DNA of 8,090 bases from JBDKTK01 sp964556675 (GTDB lineage Bacteria > Desulfobacterota > Syntrophia > Syntrophales > UBA4778). Both the position numbers and the translations under genes were made by a program. The stretch covers positions 1 through 8,090 of the forward strand of contig CAZKYN010000165.1 of assembly GCA_964556675.1 (NCBI GenBank), written 5' to 3'. Positions 1 to 5,675 of the stretch are shown piece by piece (position 1 is the stretch's first letter; each line of letters opens with the position of its first letter). The notes beneath the pieces were generated by a model. That model did not search any database. It was not told the DNA's origin and saw only the letters and a program-made list of their open reading frames with translations.

Positions 1-55
1 ACTTGTAAGCCATGTCCCGCAACATCTTCAGCTCTTCAGATAGTTCGAAATTCAT
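1..55 (-). CDS. Acyl-CoA dehydrogenase, N-terminal fragment (runs off left edge)
   Basis: Only the first 18 codons are in the window. They read MNFELSEELKMLRDMAYK, the typical opening of the N-terminal helical domain of FAD-dependent acyl-CoA dehydrogenases (families often begin M-[DN]-F-x-L-[ST]-E-E-x-x-[ML]-[LR]). Such enzymes convert an acyl-CoA to the 2,3-enoyl-CoA in the cytoplasm and pass electrons to electron-transfer flavoprotein. The ATG at 55-53 is preceded by AGGAGG at 61-66 with a 5-nt gap. Another ATG at 60-58 opens a frame that stops after two codons, so it is not the start. The gene lies 56 bp after the radical SAM gene on the same strand and is probably cotranscribed with it. 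FAD- and substrate-binding residues and the catalytic Glu lie outside the window, so the substrate class cannot be judged. The family call rests on the N-terminus and the neighbouring CoA-ester genes. Confidence 0.8.
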   Translation of the reverse strand, partial: MNFELSEELKMLRDMAYK

Positions 56-60
56 TCCAT

Positions 61-66
61 CCTCCT
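61..66 (-). promoter_or_regulatory. Ribosome binding site of the acyl-CoA dehydrogenase
   Basis: AGGAGG on the minus strand, 5 nt before the ATG at 55-53. It selects that start over the overlapping ATG at 60-58, which runs into TGA after ATG-GAA. Confidence 0.75.
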
Positions 67-111
67 CGTGGAAAATTTATTAAGCACCCACCCGTTGACC
101 GGGATTTTAAT

Positions 112-1458
112 TTAATCTGATGCGGCGTATTCGGACAGGATTTCGTCCAGGCAACCCATTTCATAATAAACCCGCTGCTGATCAAAAAGCGGCATGTGTC
201 CGAAACTCTTTTGCGCATGCTCTCTGGCCGCTTTGCATATGGAAAGGAATTCTTCATAACCTGGATATCCATCTGTTTCAAACCAATAAATGCCGTCCCG
301 CTCGCATAATCTGTTTTCTTTTTTCAGCCATTCCCGAACCGGCGTACCGGGGTAAGGCGTCAGCGTTTCCGTGTATGCTATCTGTACCCCTGATTCAAAC
401 AGCCGGCGGGCATAGGAGAGAGTTTCCCTTATTGAGCCAATGTCGTCAAAAGGACCGAACAGGATGAAATTGACGACCGGCATTACATTATTTTCCAGGC
501 AGTGCATCGCTCCTTTCAGCATCACATCCGGCGTTGTTCTCTTAATGTAACGGTCCAGCACGCGCTGCGAACCGGATTCGGCCCCGGCGTATATATACCG
601 GAAGCCGGACTCTCCCAGGACCTGGGCGCTCAGGGGATGGCGGGCGACATCGTCGAGCCTCCCCTCTATGATATATTCGGCCCTCCCCGCCAGGCCTGTT
701 TTCACCACAGCTCCGCACAGCCCTGCCAGACGGCCGCGGTCCGCCGTGAAATTATCGTCCGTGAACATGATCCGGCGGGCGCCCAGGGAAATCAGGCGAT
801 GGATTTCCTCCGCCACGGACCTAATGGACCTGAACCGCACCGATGACCCGTACATCTCTTTTATGGAACAAAATGTACATCCGTGGAAACATCCCCGGCC
901 CGCGGATATGCTCCGCGTTGCATAATCCCCGTTCCTGACCAGGTCATGGGCCGGCAGGGGAAATTCATCGAGGTCGGCGGGCCTGCCATGCGGATTGTGC
1001 ACGATTGCTCCGTTTGAGCGAAAACTCAGTCCGTCCACATCCAGGTAATTGCTTTCTGCTTCAAGGTTCCGGACCAGTTGCAGAAATGAATTTTCGCCCT
1101 CGCCGCGGATGAGAAAATCCAATTCCGGGACATTCTCGAGTATGCCTCGGTTCGCGACAGTCGCGTGCACGCCGCCCATCACGCTTATCAGCCCCGGTGA
1201 AATTTCTTTCGCGGACCTGATATCATTCAGCGCCGATCCGAAATTACGGCTGGTCGAAGTCACACCGATGATAGAGGGACTGAAAGTTTCGACTTCCTCA
1301 CGCAACCTGTCATGAGGGCCGGCCGCATGAGGGACATCCAGATCCATAACCCTGGTCTCGAAGCCGCCCTCGATCAGAACCGCTGCAAGGCAAAGCAATC
1401 CCAGCGGCGGCGCTTCCGCCCCGCCGTCGAATGCAGGGTTGACCAGCAAAATTCTCAA
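112..1458 (-). CDS. B12-binding-domain radical SAM protein (BchE/methylase-like class)
   Basis: 448 residues. The N-terminal part, about residues 1-150, is a Rossmann-like cobalamin-binding domain: it opens RILLVNPAF, followed by P17-P18-L19-G20-L21 and the MGGVHAT segment at 94-100. The radical SAM core follows with the cluster motif C190-x3-C194-x2-C197 (the [4Fe-4S] ligands), then TDDNF at 233-237, GAESGS at 292-297, a FGPFDD segment at 334-339 and PYPGTP at 368-373, all typical of the class. The canonical DxHxxG cobalamin motif is absent; the nearest match is D41-x2-H44-x2-G47, with an extra residue. Members methylate or rearrange unactivated carbons using adenosylmethionine and cobalamin, but the substrate here is unknown. 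The start is TTG at 1458-1456, chosen because the family N-terminus begins there and an AAGGCGG-like Shine-Dalgarno lies just upstream. An intrinsic terminator lies between it and the ligase, and an acyl-CoA dehydrogenase follows 56 bp downstream. It is not a glycyl-radical activase. Confidence 0.88.
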   Translation of the reverse strand: MRILLVNPAFDGGAEAPPLGLLCLAAVLIEGGFETRVMDLDVPHAAGPHDRLREEVETFSPSIIGVTSTSRNFGSALNDIRSAKEISPGLISVMGGVHATVANRGILENVPELDFLIRGEGENSFLQLVRNLEAESNYLDVDGLSFRSNGAIVHNPHGRPADLDEFPLPAHDLVRNGDYATRSISAGRGCFHGCTFCSIKEMYGSSVRFRSIRSVAEEIHRLISLGARRIMFTDDNFTADRGRLAGLCGAVVKTGLAGRAEYIIEGRLDDVARHPLSAQVLGESGFRYIYAGAESGSQRVLDRYIKRTTPDVMLKGAMHCLENNVMPVVNFILFGPFDDIGSIRETLSYARRLFESGVQIAYTETLTPYPGTPVREWLKKENRLCERDGIYWFETDGYPGYEEFLSICKAAREHAQKSFGHMPLFDQQRVYYEMGCLDEILSEYAASD

Positions 1459-1484
1459 GGTCCGCCTTTTTTGTCCTCACGCTG

Positions 1485-1525
1485 AAAAATGCACCGCAGG
1501 GGCGCGGGCAATACGCCCCTGCGGT
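1485..1525 (-). terminator. Intrinsic terminator after the acyl-CoA ligase gene
   Basis: A perfect 12-bp inverted repeat (ACCGCAGGGGCG at 1493-1504, its complement at 1514-1525) encloses a 9-nt loop. Read on the minus strand, the stem is followed by GCA and then five T (1485-1489). The plus strand has no T run after the stem, so it acts in the direction of the ligase gene, whose stop is 21 bp upstream. The TTG start of the radical SAM gene lies about 27 bp beyond the T run, so that gene depends on read-through or on a promoter I cannot see. Confidence 0.85.
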
Positions 1526-1546
1526 TTGAAACCTAAAAACTATCTT

Positions 1547-3211
1547 TTAATTAGATGCCTTTTCATCAAAAAGTTTTGAATAAGTCGTCCTCATCTCCCG
1601 TTTAAGAATCTTTCCCGTGGGAGTCTTGGGCAGAGCGTCAACAAAGACTATGCCCTTCGGGCATTTGAACGGGGCCAGCTCTTTCCTGCAAAGGTCCATC
1701 AGCTCCGCCTGAGTTATCGCCTGGTCCTTTTTGGGGACGACAACGGCGACGACTGCCTCCACCCATTTGGGATGGGGCACGCCGATGACCGCCACTTCCT
1801 GCACCCTTTTGTCCAGATAGATCGCCTCTTCCACTTCCCGGGTCGGGACATTCTCGCCGCCCGTCTTGACCATGTCCTTTTTGCGGTCTGCCACTGTAAT
1901 GTACCGGTCTTCATCCATGATGCCGACGTCGCCCGAATGGAACCACCCGCCGAGCATGGCTTCGTCTGTTTTGGCAGGGTCCTTGAAATAGAGCATCATC
2001 GCATGGGGCCCTTTCCCGCAGATCTCGCCCGGTATACCGGCTGCTGTTATCGGTTTGAACTGGTCGTCTTCCAGCCTGGTTTCCATGTTCAATCCGCCCA
2101 TCCCCGCAGAGCCGAGCTTGTTCATGGCGTCCTTAGCCTTCAGGATAGTGTGGTAAGGCGCCAGCTCCGTCTGTCCGTAGTAGTTGTACACCTTCGCACC
2201 CGGCACGCGGCTCATCAGCTCCTTTAATACCTCGACAGGCATTATGGATGCTCCGTAGTAGCATTTCTTGAGAGATGACAGGTCATATTTATCGAAGTCC
2301 GGGTGCCTCATCATCCCGATCCAGACCGTGGGCGGGGCGAAGAACATTGTCGCTTTGAAATCAGAGATGCTTTTCAGGATCTGGCCGATATCGGGAGCTA
2401 TAAGGACATTGGTCCCGCCCACCCAGAAGACGGGGTTCATGAATACGTCCCTTTGGGCGCAGTGGTAAATTGGGAGCGCATTAATGCTGATGTCGTCTTC
2501 ATCATACTGCCCGTCCACTATTGTGCCCATGTACTCGGCCATGAGTGCCTGGTTGTTGATGATAACACCTTTGGGGAGCGACTCGGTGCCGCTTGTATAC
2601 GTCATCTGAACGGGGTCGGTTATATTAAGGATTGTATCGGGCTCGTCATTGGGGTATTTTTTGTACCATTCATCAAATTCCTTGAACGCCTTGTTTTCCG
2701 ATCCCTTGCCGGCGCCCTGGTTGGACCAGATCCAGGTCTTCACGGAAGGCATGTCATCGAGAACATCTTTCACGAGGTCATACAGAGCGTCCTCGACGAT
2801 AAACACCTTCGCTTCAGAGTGCTTGATGCAGTATGATATGTCCTTGCCGCGCAGCAGGTAATTGATGGCCAGGTAGACCATCCCCGCCTTGCAGCAGCCG
2901 AACCATGTCAGGACGTGGTGGATCGTGTTGTGGGCCAGGATCGCGACTCTGTCGTATTTCTGCAGGCCCAGGTCAAGCAAAGCATTGGCCACCTGATTGC
3001 ACTCGCCCTCAAGTTGAGCATAGCTCAAAGTCTTGCCCTGGAAAATCACGGCCGGCTTGTCGGGGTAGTGATAGCTGCTCCGGCGGACCATGTCGGCAAT
3101 GACCCAGCGATTGACTCTGTTGTACCTGCTGAGGAGAAATTCTATGTTTTCCTTGTTCAAGCTGTTGTAATGAGCCTTTTCCGCATCAGTCAGAGGCTTT
3201 AACATACTCAT
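1547..3211 (-). CDS. AMP-forming acyl-CoA synthetase (fatty/carboxylic acid-CoA ligase)
   Basis: 554 residues, full length for the ANL adenylate-forming superfamily. It activates a carboxylate with ATP to an acyl-adenylate and then to the CoA thioester. The phosphate-binding loop is YTSGTESLPKG at 205-215, with Glu-Ser in place of the more usual Thr-Gly. The adenine motif YYGQTE is at 344-349, the ribose-binding Asp at 428 (GWFHSGD), the hinge region near D442-R443-K444-K445, GGEN at 451-454, and the C-terminal acylation lysine K534 in PKTPTGKILK. All key residues are present, so it should be active. The pattern fits medium- or long-chain fatty acyl-CoA ligases, but an aromatic or dicarboxylic acid cannot be excluded. 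The start ATG at 3211 lies 4 nt after AGGAGGGG (3216-3223); a second in-frame ATG at 3205 is less well spaced. It follows the dehydrogenase gene by 38 bp and ends in a terminator. Confidence 0.93.
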   Translation of the reverse strand: MSMLKPLTDAEKAHYNSLNKENIEFLLSRYNRVNRWVIADMVRRSSYHYPDKPAVIFQGKTLSYAQLEGECNQVANALLDLGLQKYDRVAILAHNTIHHVLTWFGCCKAGMVYLAINYLLRGKDISYCIKHSEAKVFIVEDALYDLVKDVLDDMPSVKTWIWSNQGAGKGSENKAFKEFDEWYKKYPNDEPDTILNITDPVQMTYTSGTESLPKGVIINNQALMAEYMGTIVDGQYDEDDISINALPIYHCAQRDVFMNPVFWVGGTNVLIAPDIGQILKSISDFKATMFFAPPTVWIGMMRHPDFDKYDLSSLKKCYYGASIMPVEVLKELMSRVPGAKVYNYYGQTELAPYHTILKAKDAMNKLGSAGMGGLNMETRLEDDQFKPITAAGIPGEICGKGPHAMMLYFKDPAKTDEAMLGGWFHSGDVGIMDEDRYITVADRKKDMVKTGGENVPTREVEEAIYLDKRVQEVAVIGVPHPKWVEAVVAVVVPKKDQAITQAELMDLCRKELAPFKCPKGIVFVDALPKTPTGKILKREMRTTYSKLFDEKASN

Positions 3212-3249
3212 AAATCCCCTCCTTTAAATTACAGGCCTCGATGCCTGTC

Positions 3250-4107
3250 TTATTTTTTTGTGTAGTCGAAAACACCCTTGCCCGTCTTCCTGCCGAAGCG
3301 GCCCGCTCTGACAAGTTTCACAAGAAGCGGCGCGGGCCGGTACTTGTCCCCGAGCTCCTTGTGGAGGCCTTCCATGACCCTAAGCAGCGTCTCATTCCCC
3401 ACCAGATCCGAGAGGGCCAGGGGACCTATCGGGTGGTTGCAGCCGAGCACCATTCCCTTGTCTATATCCTCCGCGGAAGCTATGCCCTCGCCCAGCGCGA
3501 AAAAGGCCTCATTCAGCATCGGGCAAAGGATGCGGTTCACGGCGAAAGCCGGCGCCTCGTTTACGACGATCACTTCCTTGCCGAGTCTCTTACCCCAGTC
3601 AATCGCGGCTTTCAGCGTCTCGTCGCTGGTTTCATAGCCTTTGATGATTTCCAGCAGTCTCATAACGGGGACGGGATTGAAAAAATGTGTCCCGATAAAT
3701 CTGGAAGGGCGCTTAGTAATGCCTGCCAGCTCCGTTATGCTCAAGCCCGAAGTGTTCGAAAAGAAAAGTGTGTGATCGGGGACTATCGTCTCCAGCTCCC
3801 TGTACACAGCCTTTTTTACATCCATCACTTCTATGACGACTTCCACCACGACGTCGACTCCCGTCGCCGCCTCTTTCATATCCAGGGTGGGCTTTATCCT
3901 GCCGAGGACAGCGTCCATGTCGGCCTGGGTTCGTTTGCCCTTTTCGACATCGCGCGCCAGGCTCTTTTTGATCGTATTCATCCCTCCGTCTATGAAGCGC
4001 TGCTCGATGTCCCTGAGCCTTACTTCGAACCCCGCCTGGGCATTGACCTGGGCAATGCCGCTCCCCATCAAGCCTGCTCCCAACACGCATACTTTCTTGA
4101 TTTCCAT
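3250..4107 (-). CDS. 3-hydroxyacyl-CoA (3-hydroxybutyryl-CoA type) dehydrogenase
   Basis: 285 residues, the normal size of the stand-alone short bacterial enzyme (Hbd/PaaH type). It oxidises a (3S)-3-hydroxyacyl-CoA to the 3-ketoacyl-CoA in the cytoplasm. The NAD-binding Rossmann motif is G10-A-G12-L-M-G15. An acidic residue, D33, sits at the end of the second strand, as expected for NAD rather than NADP preference. Matching the spacing known from the human enzyme (Ser137, His158, Glu170, Asn208) gives S120, H141 (in GTHFFNPVP), E153 and N191, all conserved. The C-terminal dimerisation domain contains HPIGPLALSD at 225-234 and GRKTGKGVFDY at 272-282. ATG at 4107 has AGGAGG at 4113-4118. It is the first gene of a two-gene unit with the ligase and lies 202 bp downstream of the CoA-transferase pair, past a terminator. 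The acyl group is not determinable: a chain-shortening step or a bbs-like aromatic step are both possible. Confidence 0.94.
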   Translation of the reverse strand: MEIKKVCVLGAGLMGSGIAQVNAQAGFEVRLRDIEQRFIDGGMNTIKKSLARDVEKGKRTQADMDAVLGRIKPTLDMKEAATGVDVVVEVVIEVMDVKKAVYRELETIVPDHTLFFSNTSGLSITELAGITKRPSRFIGTHFFNPVPVMRLLEIIKGYETSDETLKAAIDWGKRLGKEVIVVNEAPAFAVNRILCPMLNEAFFALGEGIASAEDIDKGMVLGCNHPIGPLALSDLVGNETLLRVMEGLHKELGDKYRPAPLLVKLVRAGRFGRKTGKGVFDYTKK

Positions 4108-4265
4108 ACCTGCCTCCTGAAAAGTTTCTGAATGAGATTATGACGCCAATATCCCCCCTGCGGGCAGAGGGGAAGTAATCTGGAGAAATGAAATGCAGCG
4201 GTTCAGCAAATGGCTGCGCCTGAACTGAACTTGATGACGCGCCCGACCGCAGCGGACCGGCTTTC
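4108..4265 (-). other. Leader/promoter region of the dehydrogenase-ligase unit
   Basis: This stretch lies between the CoA-transferase terminator and the dehydrogenase start and holds no convincing gene. It must carry the promoter if the terminator is efficient. A CATAAT element (4137-4142 read on the minus strand) could be a -10 box, but the position 17 bp upstream is GC-rich and unlike TTGACA. A small hairpin is possible at 4154-4172 (CCCCCTG / CAG-A-GGGG with a CGGG loop), without a T run. A 6-bp inverted repeat GTTCAG / CTGAAC sits at 4201-4206 and 4220-4225. None of these is strong enough to call an operator or a riboswitch. Confidence 0.4.
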
Positions 4266-4290
4266 AAAAAAAGGGGGCGCGCAGCCCCCT
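4266..4290 (-). terminator. Strong intrinsic terminator of the CoA-transferase operon
   Basis: Minus-strand AGGGGGC, loop TGCGC, GCCCCCT (4290-4272) forms a 7-bp GC-rich stem with a 5-nt loop, followed by an unbroken T run down to 4266. It begins about 20 bp after the stop codon of the second CoA-transferase gene. The form is that of a textbook rho-independent terminator. It separates the CoA-transferase pair from the dehydrogenase-ligase unit. Confidence 0.92.
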
Positions 4291-4309
4291 GTTGATTGGA
4301 ACGTTCCGG

Positions 4310-5659
4310 TCAAACAACACCCTTTTCGGAGAGCGCTTTCAGCCTCGTCGGCCCGATACCCAGATATTTGAGGTAAATGAACGGGTTGTCATAACCGACC
4401 GGACGGCAGACCCATTTAGTCCGGGGGGGCGTCTCGGTAGCTTTCCACTGGGACTGGGCACAGATGATGCTCCCATATATCGGGTCCTGGACAGGCGTGA
4501 ACATGCCGCGCTCCAGCCAGTTGGGGTCCTGCATGGCCTTCAACGGTGACACGATCTCTGCGACAACGGGCGTTATTGGTGCGAGGCGCCCGGTTTTGGC
4601 GTACTGGATCGACTTCTGGGTAAGCTCTTCGCTTGTGTACTGGGCCGTAAGCGGATCGATCATTGATTGATACTTGAGCTGCCAGTCCTTTTTCATGAAC
4701 GGGGCCAGGCTCGTCCATTCGCCGGCGCCCCATTCATCGTACTTGCCCAGGATATCGACAAATGCCTTCCACATCTCAAGGCGCAGGCCGCCCAGGAAGA
4801 CGCCGCCGTCCCTGGTCGGATAGAAACCGTAAAGCCAGAGCGCCGTATCGAGGCTCCCGAACCTCTCGTTGAGGACTTTCTGGTCGGAGTACCAGTGAAG
4901 GGCATAGTCATGGAACCGTTCATAGGCCTCCGGCGTGCAGACGTCCAGGTGCTGCCCCTCGCCCGATTTCAGCCGGAAATAAAGGGCGGCAAGGATTCCG
5001 ACTGCCCCGAATGTGCCGGCGGTATACCATGCGATCCACGGGCCCGCCTTGGTCGGCACTGCATACGGCATATCCTGATAGGTCTTCCCCTCGGGAAGGA
5101 CCTCGCCCGTCCCGTACTGGATTCCCGAGCGGGCCTGGCTGACATTGTCGTAGTCAAACTGGTCCCGGCCGCATTCTGGGCCGTACTGCCCGTAGCCGGT
5201 GATAGACGTGAATATAAGGCGGGGATTTATTTCCGACAATTCCTTATAGCTCAATCCCCATTTTTCCATTGTTCCGCAGGGGTATGTCTCGATTAAGATG
5301 TCGGCCTGTCCGACCAGCGATTTGAGCATATCCCTGCCTTCCTCTTTTTCCAGGTCAAGGGTGATATGGTACTTGTTCCTGCCCTCCTGGAGATATGCGA
5401 GTCCGGTCCCCTGGTGCATTATGCCGTGGGGGGAGTATGACCTTACGAGGTCGCCGCCGGGAGGTTCTATCCTGATCGTCTCGGCCCCCAGTTCGGCCAG
5501 CAGCGACGAGCAGAAGCACCCCGCCATGCTCCTGGAACTCAGGTCAAGGACAAGCAGGTCGTCAAGGGCCTCCGGTTTCTTATAATTCTCGGCGGGATCG
5601 TCCAGAGATCTGATCTTGTCCGCCCAATCCGCCCATTTTGCTCTTTTGTAGTCGGCCAT
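4310..5659 (-). CDS. CaiB/BaiF (class III) CoA-transferase, subunit lacking the catalytic Asp
   Basis: 449 residues. It shows the family fold markers: LLVLDLSSRSMAG at 35-47, ELGAETIRIEPPGGD at 56-70, ITGYGQYGPE at 153-162, the helix ending in AALYFRLKSGEGQ at 224-236, and the C-terminal segment RPVGYDN at 419-425. Class III enzymes move CoA between acids through an acyl-Asp intermediate. Counting back from the conserved GxGQ end, the place taken by Asp169 in formyl-CoA transferase is W211 (AWYTAG) here, so this chain is probably not catalytic on its own. It starts 6 bp after the upstream paralogue, with its Shine-Dalgarno overlapping that gene's stop codon, so equimolar expression is likely. 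It probably forms a hetero-oligomer with the 442-residue protein, analogous to two-subunit class III transferases such as BbsEF or SptAB. The substrate is unknown. Confidence 0.9.
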   Translation of the reverse strand: MADYKRAKWADWADKIRSLDDPAENYKKPEALDDLLVLDLSSRSMAGCFCSSLLAELGAETIRIEPPGGDLVRSYSPHGIMHQGTGLAYLQEGRNKYHITLDLEKEEGRDMLKSLVGQADILIETYPCGTMEKWGLSYKELSEINPRLIFTSITGYGQYGPECGRDQFDYDNVSQARSGIQYGTGEVLPEGKTYQDMPYAVPTKAGPWIAWYTAGTFGAVGILAALYFRLKSGEGQHLDVCTPEAYERFHDYALHWYSDQKVLNERFGSLDTALWLYGFYPTRDGGVFLGGLRLEMWKAFVDILGKYDEWGAGEWTSLAPFMKKDWQLKYQSMIDPLTAQYTSEELTQKSIQYAKTGRLAPITPVVAEIVSPLKAMQDPNWLERGMFTPVQDPIYGSIICAQSQWKATETPPRTKWVCRPVGYDNPFIYLKYLGIGPTRLKALSEKGVV

Positions 5660-5665
5660 ATTATC

Positions 5666-5675
5666 TCACCTCCTT
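5666..5675 (-). promoter_or_regulatory. Ribosome binding site overlapping the upstream stop codon
   Basis: AAGGAGGTG (5675-5667, minus strand) is an almost perfect Shine-Dalgarno, 7 nt before the ATG of the 449-residue transferase at 5659. Its last bases are shared with the TGA of the 442-residue gene (5668-5666). Ribosomes ending the first gene should therefore expose or load the second, which points to translational coupling. Confidence 0.8.

Noticed and set aside
90..107. Small hairpin (CCCG / CGGG) between the radical SAM and acyl-CoA dehydrogenase genes as a terminator
   Set aside because: Only a 4-bp stem, with no T run directly after it; more likely the two genes are cotranscribed.
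36..281. Minus-strand frame of 81 codons at the left end
   Set aside because: It overlaps the C-terminus of the radical SAM gene and the start of the acyl-CoA dehydrogenase in another frame, with no motif.
112..1458. Radical SAM protein as a glycyl-radical enzyme activase (BssD/AssD-like) for a fumarate-adding enzyme
   Set aside because: It has an N-terminal B12-binding domain and the BchE-like core; activases lack this domain and carry extra ferredoxin-type clusters, which are absent here.
2303..2836. Plus-strand open frame of 177 codons
   Set aside because: Fully antisense to the acyl-CoA ligase, with no family resemblance and no reason for a separate gene.
3241..4131. Long plus-strand open frame (296 codons) opposite the 3-hydroxyacyl-CoA dehydrogenase
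   Set aside because: It lies almost exactly antisense to a gene with all catalytic residues conserved. The protein has no recognisable motif, and such mirror frames are common in GC-rich genes.
4137..4165. CATAAT box as a sigma-70 promoter for the dehydrogenase-ligase unit
   Set aside because: The matching -35 position is GC-rich and unlike TTGACA; mentioned only as a weak possibility in the leader region.
3713..4267. Minus-strand frame of 184 codons overlapping the dehydrogenase start
   Set aside because: An out-of-frame shadow of the dehydrogenase; its composition (many Arg, Gly, Ser) is that of a frame-shifted reading, and the true start has a better ribosome site.
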